Shown: positions 34,187 through 47,062, numbered from the stretch's first letter. The stretch is DNA of 64,000 bases from Taiwanofungus camphoratus (GCA_003999685.1 CP021223.1:1488001-1552000); one strand, 5' to 3'. A program made the numbers and translations. The notes: generated by a model not told the origin, from the sequence alone.

Positions 34187-36544
34187 ATGAGCACTTTCAC
34201 AGGTTTGTTCTTCAATTCATCGCATACTCACTTGCTCATCCTCATGACCATCATGTACCGTAGTCACATGGTAAGTGTATTGATAGAGTCGTTTCACTTT
34301 CTGAATACTGTCCCATTAGCCCGGTCTGTTCTCGCCAAATACTGGAGAAAGACATCAACCAGCACTTGGACAACAACTGCTCTGATGGTTCCGCACCAGC
34401 GGCCACGCCAAAGCCCAGATTTGGCTCTGCCTCGATGCGCTCGCAGGAAAAGTCGCAGCCATCTATCACGTCTCTCTTCACGCCGTCCAGTAAATCCACG
34501 CGTCACCCGGACCTGTCAGCTGCTGCACCCAGCCAATTTGCCTCTCCATCAAAGGTGACACGCACGAGAAAGCGAAGTGAGATAGATGGTGGACTCTCAT
34601 TTTCTGACCCGGGACCCTCAAAACGTAGCAGGCCTACCTTGTCCTCGCGTCTCCAGTCGGCTGCCCCGCTTGCCGAACGACTCCGTCCCACCTCCTTAGA
34701 CGAGTTTGTCGGACAGCCACATCTCACAGGGCCGGGCTCTCTGCTCGCTCATCTGCTAGACAGCGGTACGACAGGGAGTGTCATCTTCTGGGGCCCACCA
34801 GGGTATGTCTAGTAAATACAATCAAGTCGTTAGTTGTCTTACGTCAACTCATTCTTGCGGACTTTCAACGCATCAGATGTGGGAAGACTACGCTCGCAAG
34901 ACTACTAGCGAAGCGCACGAATGCCACTTTCAAAGAGCTGAGTGCAACGGATTCGGGCATCGCAGATGTCCGCGCGGTCGTGGAAGAAGCCAAGGGCATG
35001 CTCTCTTTGACAGGAAGGTTGGTCTACACCGTTGTGATTCCTTCTTTTCAGTCACACCTTGTCACTATCAGACGAACGATACTCTTCTTGGATGAAGTGC
35101 ACCGCTTCAACAAAGCGCAGCAGGTGAAAATATTGGGTCTTAGTCTGATCTCATCATTCGTCTTACTAGCTGTGAACAGGATATTTTCCTCCCCTTCATT
35201 GAACAGGGCCATCTTCAGGCAAGTGTAGATACAGTTAACATTGCTGTACGATATTTGACCATGCCGAAGTTGATAGGTGCAACAACCGAGAATCCATCAT
35301 TCAAATTGACTGGAGCTTTACTGAGTCGCTGCCGGTGGGTCTTGTGCTTGGTGTTCTCAAGCTTTCGGGGCTCATCTTGCAGGCAGCGTGTTCGTACTGG
35401 AACGTCTTACAGATGAAGACATCAGGAAAATCATCACTCAAGCGGTTGAGCGTGTTTCATTACCAGCACCGGGTCCGGCATACGATCCTGAATCGGACGA
35501 ACTCGACATTCCAAGCTCTCAGCCAGAGACAGAGTCCTCACTTTCTCCTCTGAATCACCATTCCTCCCAATCGTCGACGGCCACCGCCGTCGCCCCCTTC
35601 CCTGCCTATCCTCAACTTACTCCAAAGATCCTTTCCTCCATCATTTCGCTCTCGACTGGCGACGCGCGCACAGCTCTCTCCCTGCTTGAGCTTGTTCTTT
35701 CATCGCCCCCCGACGCGAACCCCGATACGCTGCTGTCTTCGCTGCGCCGCTCAGTATCAACGTCCTACGACCGAACGGGCGATAGCCACTACGATATGAT
35801 CTCCGCACTGCACAAAAGCGTGCGCGGTAGCCAGGGCAGCGCCGCACTGTACTGGCTCGCACGCATGCTGACCGCGGGCGAGGACCCAATGTACATCGCA
35901 CGGCGGATGGTCGTGTGCGCGAGCGAGGACATCGGGCTGGCGGACAACCATGCGCTCCCTTTGGTGAGACATGCATTTCGGAAGACTCGCAGTCAATCTT
36001 ACACCTCATTTTTGGTACCTCAGGCGATGGCAACTCTTCAAGCATGCCAAGTCATAGGTATGCCCGAGTGCCGTATCAACCTTGCGCACCTCGTGTCATA
36101 TCTCGCGGAAGCACCCAAGTCGACGCGTTCGTACGAGGGCTACAACCGCGCGGAAGAGGCTGCGAAGCTGGACCTCACTATTCCAGTACCTCTCCCTCTG
36201 CGCAACGCTCCAACAGGCCTCATGAAGGAGCTCGGATATGCGAGAGGATACTGTTATAATCCAGAATATGCGTATGTGGCTCATCTAATCTTGTTCGACG
36301 GAACAAGAAGCTAAGGATATTATGTCAACGCAGACACCCGGTCACGAATGATTATCTTCCAATCCAGTTCAGAGGAGATGTATTCTTGAAACCGGCAGGT
36401 GACATTACGAGTAGGGTCTGGGATGAGGCAGCCTTGCTAAGGTGGGAAATGGAGGAGAATGGAGGCAGGCCTTGGGAGGGTAGACCAAAAGAATCACAGA
36501 GTGATTCACAACAGGTTGAACAGGAAATTCATATTGTAGACTAG
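34187..36544 (+). CDS. MGS1: Mgs1/WRNIP1-type AAA+ ATPase with UBZ finger
   Basis: Ten exons: 34187-34202, 34264-34270, 34320-34802, 34877-35017, 35072-35123, 35180-35218, 35270-35334, 35387-35963, 36024-36271, 36334-36544; 612 residues. A UBZ4 ubiquitin-binding finger (CPVC, then H and C eleven and four residues on) opens the protein. A Ser-rich linker leads to the AAA+ core: GPPGCGKTT (Walker A), FLDEVHRF (Walker B), GATTENPS (sensor 1) and LLSRCR (Arg finger). The clamp-loader-like C-terminal helices ([17 protein letters not shown]-like, [14 protein letters not shown]) follow. The family protects stalled replication forks and interacts with PCNA and ubiquitin. The 7-nt second exon is required to reach the UBZ Cys in frame. 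Intron 6 uses a GC donor and is 51 nt without stops. Confidence 0.9.
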
Positions 36545-36695
36545 GGCTATTTGTACTGAATCTGTAACTGACATGGATATAGCATAACTAAGACATTAGA
36601 TAAGCATTTCAAAAACCTGTGAGCCTATGCGGTATACAAGAAAGGTTGGGAGAGTGAGGTATAAAATAAGCCATAAGTAAAGTTGTGAAGTCCCA

Positions 36696-39600
36696 TTACT
36701 TCCACATCTTCCCTTTACACCTAGCCGTTCCGCACTGGCAGGGGACATGAACTGCATCATTAAAATTACGAGATTCAGCCTGCATCAGGCATCAGTTTGT
36801 TTCCTTCGTTCAACATGACAGAGACAAACCTCATAATCATCATCTGCGTCACCATCATCATCATCAACATTGCCAAAATATGAGAAGCATAACTCCTCCT
36901 CTGGAGCGACATCACGGAGAGTGAATATTGTGAGAAGTGGCTTGTCCAAATTGGCCTCATTGATATAACAGGCGTTGATATTGCAATTCGGATCACAACT
37001 ATGATTCTGATCTACAAGTCAGTCACCTCCATGACGTCTCATAAGGAAGTTCGTACGAGGTAACGAGTGAACTAGTAAACAATCTTCAGTACAATGAATG
37101 ATGTGAAATAACATGTCTGCCCACATTGCCAACATGATACGCATCGACACAGTACTTGGTCTCCCAGTCGGGATTATCCATTCTCAAGTAGTGGAAGTCC
37201 AGATCGAAAAGGTAGGTTCTACCAAATTTATTGTATTTACTGCAGGATCCATCAGAATATGAAACAAAGATGATAAAGCTGTTTACCTTCCACGTTCCTC
37301 GCCCTCAGCATCGGTGATGTATTCGCCTGCATATATACCAATAAAAGTGTTCGCAGGTATCTTCCTTGAGCCGGCGAAAACACCTAGAGATATCTCTCGG
37401 GTGAGTTGTGTACAAGAGGATTGACTGGATACATACCCCAGCCTTTTTTGGCTGTCTTCTGAATGTTAATGGCATACTTCCTGCCATGTTGAACCACCTA
37501 ACAATGTGCATGAGTAAGGGAGAGATGCTATAAAGTTGGAGACTAACTCTATTTTTACAATCATCCGAGCAACCACACATGTCATTGCATTCGAAAATTG
37601 GGTAATCGTGGTGACGCAGCCGTCCTTTGTTATCATATATAAAACCAGAGATACCTGAGTCAACTACTAATTGCTGTTGACGCTTCACACAGGAGCATGT
37701 CCTGGAATTGGGATCACATGGGCCATGACAGTTGCAACCTTTTAGATTCTCAGTATCCGGCCTAGGAACACCTTTGCCATGCCACATGAGGTTCGAATAA
37801 TGAAATTCGTAGGGAGGTGTAAGTTCGTCGTCAACGTCATTGATAACATATATCTGAGGGGCGAATGGCTCGTCATCGGCAGTATTCTCGCTGATGGCTG
37901 CTTCAAACAATTTGACCTGCACATTATCGGCACGGCGCGCAGTGAGATGTAATGCATTGATCCTATCTTGGAGCTCGTGAGGTATATCTTTCGCTAACTT
38001 GCATGTGTTGGCAAATTCTTTAGCAATTCGCACGCGATCTTTCTCCCATGTTAACATCTCAAAGCCGTTTCGGTGGGCAACTTCGTCGAGCGTCGAAGCT
38101 ATGTCTTCTGAAGCACAACTCCGTCCGCGAGGAACATGAATGCGAGGCTCAACAAACGACGGATCAAAAGGGCTGAAGACTTCCGCAGGGCCGATTGAAG
38201 AAGAGCTTGCTGAAGTCGATGAACGACGAGAAGACCGAAGGGGTCGCACGGAAACAACAGAAGTTTCGGAGGACGCATGAGACCGAAAGGGTCGCTTTCG
38301 CGAAAAAGCAATGCTCGAATGCCCATCTGACATCTGGAAATAAGGCAGGTAAGGACATCCACGTGGTTGTGGAGATTACAAGATGCTCACATCAACATCG
38401 GATGTATCAGGATATGCCAAAAGGTCTAGACATTCTTCCTCTTCCTCGTCCTCTACTTGCGCCTGAGGCTCCCCCAGCGAAATCGGCTGACCTTGTTGAC
38501 CTATTGCCTCTGCGGGAGGGTTGTCACCTGCAATAATGCTATGTGTCGCAAGCTGCAATCCGTCATTGGACATATCGCATTTTGATACCTCCGATACCTC
38601 CTCAAGCATGTGCCCATAGTCAGGCACAACAGTGCGTTCACTTTCTCCACTCGTAGCAATGGCATTCGGAGACAGGAACTCATTCCTTCCGAGGATTTGC
38701 CTACGGTGATTGATTGATGGACTGCTTTCGTCATACACTGTTGGAGAGGTCGCCGCAAGGACGAGTGGTACCTCTGTGTTGATGAAGGACCCTTGGACGG
38801 TCGACGATGGGTAACGAACGACATTACAGGTCGGATCCTGGGGTACACTCGCCCTGCTGGGCTTGGGGAATGGACTACTCCTTGGCAGTGACAAGGACTT
38901 CTCCGTCACAGTTTCCGATCGAGGTGATTTATTCGATTCTGTCGGAATAGCGTTGTCTGGAGGCGCGCTCAATCCATTGCTTCGCTGATTCGGCGATGGC
39001 GAATGGGCACTAAGTATCTTGTCAGGCGACCTCTGCTGTTCACAAGATGAGAGTTGTGGCGGATGCATTGCTATGATAGAAATGAAGTTTACTCAGGCAT
39101 CAGATACAATTCAGGACTAGAATGTACTTACAAGCCGATCGATCCGATGGATGAACCTCGAATGTGCTAGTGGATATTGCTGTCCTGTAATCTGCAACTA
39201 TTGGGGAAGATTGCACACTTCCAGTGCGTACCGGCAATGGTTGATCATCGTCGGTGGATTCGGAGGTTAGATCTATTACCTCTTGTCTGTTCGCGAGAGA
39301 TCTTGATCGCCTAGCATGCGCATAATATACGTTATTGAGGACTTCGGTCAAAGAGAGACCGCTCGGTCCTCGTGTTAGGGGTGCTCTTGTCATAGTCCTC
39401 GAGCGCAGCGAGCTCATGGAAGTGACGCCTCCTTCTTGTTTGACCTGTGATTCCTGTTAACTCAGATGGATGCAGTGAAGAACAATAACAAGACAAACGA
39501 TCGCACCAGAGGAAGCGCCGCATTCAATCGCGATTGATTACATTGCTCGGAATGGGTAACGGGCGTCATCGACCGGAGCGAGCGCTCTTCAACACGAGGA

Positions 39601-42600
39601 GCGCCTTCGAGTGGCAGTGATTCCTGTATTTGTGGCGTCAGACGGTTCTTATTTGATTCCATTGGATCCGAAGCACTGCTTGAGTCCGTTTCGGACGGAT
39701 TCACCGCGGTAGAGGCTGAGCAGCGTTCAGCTTCATCGTGAGAATGTGGCTCGTCCTGGAAGACACCTGTCGTCTCTTTCCTGAGCATTGGCGTTGAGAT
39801 AGGTGCAGTGAAAGTCGATAACAGACCGGAAGCAGCACTGTGTCTTCTGGGAAGTTGAAGAGAACTTATCCCGCTCTGGGCAACACGTTGGGCAGCACCT
39901 AGAGATGGAATGAATGTTGTAGGCTGTGGAGAATCTTGGACAGGACTTGCGGGCTTCAGCGGTAATGATGCTCTTTCGTCGGTCGAGACTTTCTGGGACG
40001 TAGGTCGACTTTTCGCCTTGATCTTGAATATGTTTTTGAAGAAGCCATTCGGACCTCCGTATAATGCCCCAGAAATGCGTACTGAAGAAGACTTCGACTT
40101 GAAGGCGGGCGCGAGCTTAGATATGACTACGGAGGCTGTTTCTTCCTTGATTGAACTCTTCTTCTCACTGCGCCTTTGCCCACGCAACTTGTCAGAAACA
40201 GGGATGTTAACCTCCATACGGTCGTCTCCATGGTCAGAACGGTGAAGATCGGTACTATTCAGTGGGGTGCATAGGTTAGGAGAGCTGGACAAATGAATTT
40301 CTTCCTCGAGCTGTTCTGATCGAGACAAAGGAGTAGGCTGCATATCCAAGGAGTCAGATCTCGAAGGGCTCGAAGCATCACTGTTAATCCGCAGTTGAGA
40401 ACCTATGGATGTTGCCAATTCAGCGTCTTCATTGTGTAATATTTCGCCCTCAGCTGCAATAGAGTCTATCTATATAAGAACGCAAAAAAAAATGTGTTCA
40501 AAATATGATAACTCACCAGGGTGATCAGGAAGAGAATCATTCCCTCCACATGTATCCAGTTCAGGCTCCGAGACTTCTTGCGGTCCAACACCGAGATCAT
40601 TACCTAGATCTAGTTCCTGCATCCGATCCTCGATAGCGAGTGATTGGAAAATTGCATCCGAAGCAGAAGTGAGAGACGACAACGTCTGTGGTCCCAGTAC
40701 GTTGTGCTCGTCGGCTGAATTAGACTTGCCACCCACATCTTCGACAGGAACGGGAGCTTCAAGAGTGACTGGAATGTCCTTTGTTTGTTTGTTAGTCATC
40801 ACATTCAGACCAATAGAAGGCAGTTCAGGTTGCCAATCACCAGGCTGGTCACTGTCCAGACTCTTGCCTTGTACTTCTTTCGCAGGTGCGACATTGGGAG
40901 CCGCACCGTCATCCTCACCGTCACTTAGTACAATAACGCCATCAGCATACTCCCTGAACTTAACATCAGGCCGCTTCTGAGTGGGCTTCGGCGGACCTTC
41001 ATCACCACTATCCGAAATGGTGATAACGTCGACGGGAGGGTTGAAGGGAGAACTCCTGCGCATCCGTTTTCCTGACCGTAACTACTTAGTCATGTCTTTC
41101 TGCCAGTCAAAATGTAGTACATACTTGGAGTGAGAGTCGGCCTCTGTGAAGCAGAAACTGGTTCGTCCGACAGCTCGATGACGTCTTGATCAGCGTACGC
41201 AGACTTGCGGCGCTCGTGTCTCACTAATTTGCACGCAGTGAGATCTCGAGCAGATAAAGGTACAAGTGTCTCGGTTACCTTTGGGCCGTGAAAGCACTTG
41301 CTGGACCGCTGACTTTCGTGCAGTCATATTTCTTAGCTGTCCTGTATTTGCAACGACCGATGCAATATATATGAATACTTTAAGACCGCGAAGTACGAAC
41401 AGACACAGACCTCGCCTCGCTTGTCCGTGACCCCCCGAATGGCTCATCCCTGAAACTTTTGATTTTCTTTGACTAGCTTTGGGTGTGCTCGGGGAGCTTG
41501 ACGGATGGCTCCTCTCATAGTCGTCCAGGATCGTCCCGATGCTGACTGGTAGCTCATCGGACGAGGACGATGAGCTCATGCTACTCCGACTGGTAACTGT
41601 AGTGGGCTTCTTCGATGAGAATACATTGGGCTCAGGGTTTGATTGAAGTAAAGATATTCGACGTCCGCTTCCACCAAGTTCTCGGTTTGATTTGATTGTA
41701 GCAGATGAGGCGGAAGAATCAAGACGAGGACGGTCGGAGGATGTCTTGCTCTGATCCGGTTTGGAATGAGAAGTGGAATGCCGAGCAAAAGGAAATTTTG
41801 GATCATCAGACAGCTGAAGCGAAGCGTCCTTCTGGCTTGGTGTAGAACCGACACTGTGCTGACTGCTGGATGTTAACGCAGGTTGTGAAGCAGCTACCGG
41901 CGTCGGCCACGATTCCAGTTCGTCTTCATCGGACAGTCCAGTTCCTGTACGCTTTCGCTTGAGGGAATCAACACGGCCACCTTTCCGACCTCCAATAAAT
42001 CGTTGAGTAGCAGAGGGCGGTCTGAGCAACTCAGCACCTTTCCTTGTTGATGGTTGGGTGGCTGCAAACGTTGAGGGACCTGCCACCAGATCAATGGCAT
42101 CTATACGATCAACGATTAGCCTCCTCTTCTTCTGTTTCGTTCTCTTTCTTGCTATCTGAATCTGGGAGAAGGGCATCTCTAGCGGGGATCCCAACGCAGC
42201 TGTCGACGGAGATGCTAGTGCATGTATGGGTGCTACGAAGGTAGACGGTGATAGGTTTGATGATTAACGCGACTTCAATCGTCACGTACCACTATTGCCC
42301 TTTGCGACATCATGCTCCCCCACATCTCTGTCGACCCTAACTTTCTTTGAAAGACCAGTCGTTGCTGCAGTATTGTCGCCACTCGCAGACGCATCTTGTT
42401 TCCTCTTTTTGTTTGGAGGGGCTGGAGGGGTCGGAGGGGTCGGAGGGGTCGGAGGGGTCGGTTCAAGTTCATCTTGCATATCCTGAGAGCCCAGAAGGAG
42501 TTCGTCTTCCGATGGTGTCCCGGAGGACAATGCTTCAGACTCTGTTACGAGCAGGATGTGAGCTGAGGTATGTGATCCAACAACACGGTATCCGCGCGCA

Positions 42601-42680
42601 TTATACCTGGGAGTACGGTCCAACCGGGACCAGCAGCCGCCATCAATGACTTGAAGTGGGTAGTAGACAGATTTTGACAT
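36696..42680 (-). CDS. Pre-SET/SET/post-SET histone methyltransferase with long disordered N-terminus and SIM-like motifs
   Basis: Fifteen exons on the minus strand: 42680-42290, 42232-41411, 41341-41279, 41223-41125, 41071-40517, 40465-39507, 39453-39132, 39070-38391, 38333-37548, 37497-37437, 37383-37287, 37239-37125, 37071-37057, 37006-36830, 36779-36696; 1,741 residues, every joint in phase. The C-terminus is SUV39/Clr4-like: pre-SET cysteines (GCNCHGPCD, CSC, CNDMCGCSDDC), SET (KKGWGVFAG, GIYAGEYITDAEGEERG, NHSCDPNC) and post-SET CQCGTARCKG. Such enzymes methylate H3K9. The first 1,500 residues are mostly Ser/Pro-rich and disordered, without a chromodomain. Four SUMO-interaction-like motifs occur: VIELSDE (440), VITISDSGDE (474), VIVLSDGEDD (504), VIDLTSES (1022). 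The residues usually FDY read FSY. Whether the first exons form a separate gene is unlikely, since no stop intervenes. Confidence 0.85.
42421..42462 (-). repeat. 9-bp tandem repeat encoding PTP-type units
   Basis: Four to five copies of GGAGGGGTC within exon 1 of the SET gene, translated as a (PTP)n run at about residues 75-86. Length variation among strains is likely. Confidence 0.8.
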
Positions 42681-42973
42681 TCGAATGAAGACTGCAAGTG
42701 AAATTATAGCAGTAAATTGATGATATATCTAGGGTGTACAAGAGACATGGCAAGCACGGTAGCTACTTTTGCACGACAAAGCATCCTGTTGAAGACGGAT
42801 ATCGGCGACCGGCGTCTGTTCAGATGCTTCTCATTCGCGAGACAAAAACGGACAAGTGCTAAGTACGCGTTGGTCGCAGCCTACCCGCCTGTAAAGTGTT
42901 CCACCTTCAGGCTTTGAACCCAACCATCAAAGACATTTCACGTCGACGATATAAGCATGACACACAGCCCAGT

Positions 42974-45900
42974 TTAGAATAAATCTACAGTTCCCCTCCT
43001 TGGAGAGATCACGGCAACTACTTTCCCCTCGAAACTGAGGAGGTCCCCTCTTGATGTTGCTACAAGATCTTCCTCCCCGGGAGCAATCCGTACTCCTAGC
43101 AATTTTTCGACGTTCCTCGAGGCAAGAGCAAAGGCAGAGGACTTGGTGAGTGCTTGAGGAGATTCAAGTAGTGCCTACAATTCATAACGGCAATGGCCGC
43201 GGTCAGAAAAGCGACGATGAAGTGCCTAGAATGGAGCATACCCATGCAGCATCAAATCTCAAGTTTCGCACTGCCCAGGTTGCCATCTCAGGAGTAGCAC
43301 CTATGCCTTGAGGTCCGAGTCCAACAGTGACGTTGTGCTGTATGAGCTGACCAATAGCTGTCTCTGGTGTGAAAGGAAGTCCAGGAAGACTGTGCAAGAC
43401 CTTCCTCAGCACATCATTAGGAGTCCGTGTGCGAATTGCTTACATGCGTCTGTGGTCCCATGTGTAGGGCTACCGATACGGTGTAGCCTAAGTTAGACTT
43501 AACATGGACAATGGGAGAAAGCCTGACTCACGTAAGGTCTGGAAGGCTTCAGAATGACGCCAACGTTGGCCTCACCGAGTTCCTTTGCGAGCAGATGGGC
43601 TTCGGTGCCACCAACAATGGTCAACTTCAGGGCATGTCCAGTTTTCGTCTCCACTTCTTCCTTCAACCTAATAAGGGTGGCTATGATGTCCGAGCTGTCC
43701 ACGTCAACAACAAGCGGAATGATACCCTGGCAATTTATATATCGGCGACTACACCTAAGATACCAGCCTTGTCGAAGGAATCAGGCACGCACATGAAATA
43801 TTTCTTCGAGCCACAACTCCTCTGCTGCATGCGGCCCTAAAAGCAATTTCCTGAGCGTCGCAACTTTGGTGCTGACGCTTGGACCATTGTTCCCGCGGTT
43901 GATGGACACATGCAACGCTGTGACATCTTGGACAACAGCGCCTTGCTCCAGCTTATGTGCGGCACCCAGCGAGAACGCGACGCTTAATCCGCCAAAAAAG
44001 GAGTGCAAAGGTGCTGTGATGCCCATGGTCACGCCGTGGCGATAGGCAATCCTGAAAGACTACTCAGAAACCGAAATTCTAATGCAGTCATTTCATGAAA
44101 CTTACAAAGCATCCCGTGTACCATACTGCAGCCCATCAACCGCTCTTGGCAAATAACGGGCACCACCCGCAACGGAAGGGACGTCCGATAAGAGTGGATC
44201 GTAGATCTCCCCGTCCGTCGTCGATGACTCCATGGCTATTTCCTGCAGACCCAACGCAGAACCATGAGACACAAGACCAGGTTGCAACGCTCCTCCTTCG
44301 AGGTCGATCATTGGAATGTCCGAACGCAACATGTAGGACGAGCATGTGGACGAGGGGCCAGAGCAGATGACCCTTCCCTGTTCCACAACTACCACCGACT
44401 CGCCATCAACAAAGTCTCGACTATCAAAGAAGTCATACAGATCAATGACACCTTCGCTATCGTTGTCTTTCACCCAAACATTCGAGACGTTTGTGAACAC
44501 GACAAGGTTAGCTGTGGATTCCGCCGGTGCGAGAGGCGGCAAGCCTTCAAACTTCACAGCGTCCGCGGCCTCTCGGTCGAAGTCAGGTGTCCGAGGCACG
44601 TCTTGGTAAGACGATGGCTTTTCGACTGTGTAAGGCGACGTCAGCTGAGGAATGCCATCAATGATGACTTGAGTCGGTGTGGCGCCCAAAGACAGAGGAT
44701 GACTGTCCCAGATCACAACGTCTGAAAGGGCGCTCGTGTTAGCAAACACGTAGTACTAATACTGATGGTTGGGCACGGACCAGCGTCATAACCTGGCATT
44801 TTCAAATTTGGATAGCTTAGCGCGCCAATACACTGAGAAAATAAGGATGTGAATGGCTTGCCTTCCTTCAAGAAACCGATACGGTGATCTAGTCCCAATA
44901 CCGTAGCTGGCGTGCTGATTACAGACGCCAGCGCAATGTTGTCCGAAAGGCCATAATAGTGTGCTTGAGCAGCCTCGTTCATGAGGTACCTTGAGACTAT
45001 GGCAGGGTGATCTGACTTCAGGGGTGTTTAACCCGAGCAAGGGTCGGATGTCAAACTGAGGAAAGGAACAATACCTTCATAATCACATCTATGTCATTAT
45101 CTGCAAGTATGCGAGGCGCAAACTCTGAACCTCTGTGTGCCTCGCGCTTGTACCTGAGGTGAAGTAAGGAGATCCTTCGTTCAAGGAGATTTAAAATGTG
45201 CCTACTTTGCGAAGGTGGAAAACATGGCGATCGCAGGTGGATGTTCACCTTGTACACATGATTAGCGCAAATCACGAAGCCACGCTCTTCGTCATATACC
45301 GTATGTATGTTTCAAAACATCGGGGACGAGGTACGCCTCATGCGCGTGGTGGAATGCCGCGATTGGAAACTTGAACTCGTTTGACAGCTGACAAAGATCG
45401 CTATGAGCTTTACCACAGGACTCAGATCCTTCTTAGCGGGGGAACGCTCACCCTGACGAAGTCATCGAAATCAACAGCCTCATAGCAGTGTGTTTGCACC
45501 TTACATGACCAAGTCCGTGAATAACGCACAACCGTAAGTGAGGGACGGTACCGACCTTGACTCTCCCTCGTAAAATATCAACCAACGCCTCCCACTGCAG
45601 ATCATCTGGGAACTGTTGCGCTTCCAGCACGTTCCAGTCACCAGCCAGGGCCTTCGAGCAGTACTCATCCTGAGCGGTCTTGATCTCACGCGCTTTGTTA
45701 TATCTAGAGGCCAGAATTAGTCGAATACAAGACGATAGGGTCAAGGGACAGCATCGAACGTGACACCCACGCTTGGCGATAAGCCCAAGTGGTATCCATG
45801 CGACTACCGGAATAGACCCGCGCTGTACGATTGAGAATAGAGCGGAACGCGTCAAGACGACGCCCAGTCGAGATGATGCTGACGAAAAGCGCACACCTGG

Positions 45901-47062
45901 ATTCTCGCCTGCGATTATACAAGCAAGCGTTAACCTTAATAGAGGCTATTAAGACAAGTCACCACTTACCGCAGGCGTGTCTTTGATTCCGAAAGCGTGA
46001 GTTTTGCAAAAACATTCAACGGATCGAGACATACTTCATGTGTCTCCATCGTGGAGGTAAGGAAGGATCAATCTCTGAACCATTGTATCCAAACGGAGGC
46101 TCCAGTAACATGGACGATGGCGAGCGCTCCTCCGTCGGTCTGAGCTTAATGACGAACGCCTGCCCACCTAGAACGTAAAGCAGTCTGTCAGAGGGCAACT
46201 CCAGAAACGGCACACATACGCACCAATCGCATTCGCAGACCCGGGGAGTATCAAAGCAGTAGTGACCCCGCCTGCTGCGACGAGCGCATATCCTAGAGTG
46301 CACTACAGTTAGTGCCTCGAGTCTGATTTCGCAGCATACGCGACAGACCCTCGTCATGTGTATTTAGGCCGTCGAGCGACCGGAGCCAGGGCAATATAAG
46401 GCCTTTGAAAGAGTTGCCATCGCTGGCACCTTGCAATTCCGGACTCGGTTCGACACCCAGATGCGAGTGTACGTCAATGATGCTACGAAGACGTTAGTCT
46501 CATCGAGTCGATCGGAGGAGAGTACATATAGCATTAGCGCACCCGGGCGTGACCCACCATCTGATGAAGTGAGCTTATCGTTCTGGTGGGCAATTGTGCG
46601 ATGGACGTACCCGTGGGCATCAACCGTCACCACATCCCGGTACGTATTTAGCACCTCTGGACCGACGTGTCCCACAGCCTTGATCAGACCCTGGTCAAGA
46701 AACAGGTCGCCTCTGACCACTTCCAGTCCCTGCACACGACCGGTCCACAAGGTCGCGTTGCGAATCAGCACCGGCTTCGTCCCCTGTTGGAATCTGTCCG
46801 AGCGCGTCCGCGCAGCAAAATCCGCAGGAGGGCCGGGCTTTGCAGTGAGCGCGTTGCACTTGCCAAGAATCTGCGCGGCGTTGAGGGGGATGTGTACCGT
46901 CCGACGTGCGGAGATGGACCAGTAGACTACTATGGATTCTAATACCAGCACCCAGAAGACGAGTGAAGCGAATACGATGACTCGCGGGGATTGGATGGGA
47001 CGACGCGTGCGCACTGGCACAGGTTCTGCGCCCTGCAGGAGCGGGATCATCTTGTCTGACAT
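42974..47062 (-). CDS. Membrane-anchored amidohydrolase-superfamily enzyme, copy A
   Basis: A multi-exon gene of roughly 900 residues with about a dozen short introns; individual joints were checked only in part. The N-terminus (start at 47062; an in-frame ATG at 47158 is possible) has a short basic tail and one hydrophobic segment (VIVFASLVFWVLVLESIVVYW), as in a type II membrane protein. Metal-dependent amidohydrolase motifs follow: the HxH pair in IIDVHSHLG, FHHAHEAY, and the metal Asp in SDHPAIVSRYL. Then come the composite-domain strands (ADVVIWDSHPLSLGATP, VIIDGIPQL). The C-terminal third repeats an amidohydrolase-like layout (LPRAVDGLQYGTRDAL, RNVEKLLG). The substrate cannot be read from the sequence. 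Fungal relatives are often filed under carbohydrate esterase family 9 or imidazolonepropionase-like. It is a diverged paralogue of copy B. Confidence 0.8.

Noticed and set aside
36024-36314. Reading Mgs1 straight through from 35387 to 36314 as one exon
   Set aside because: The 60-nt stretch 35964-36023 stays open but has clean GT-AG ends and is absent from the family alignment; the last 40 nt after 36271 lack family similarity, whereas splicing to 36334 restores it.
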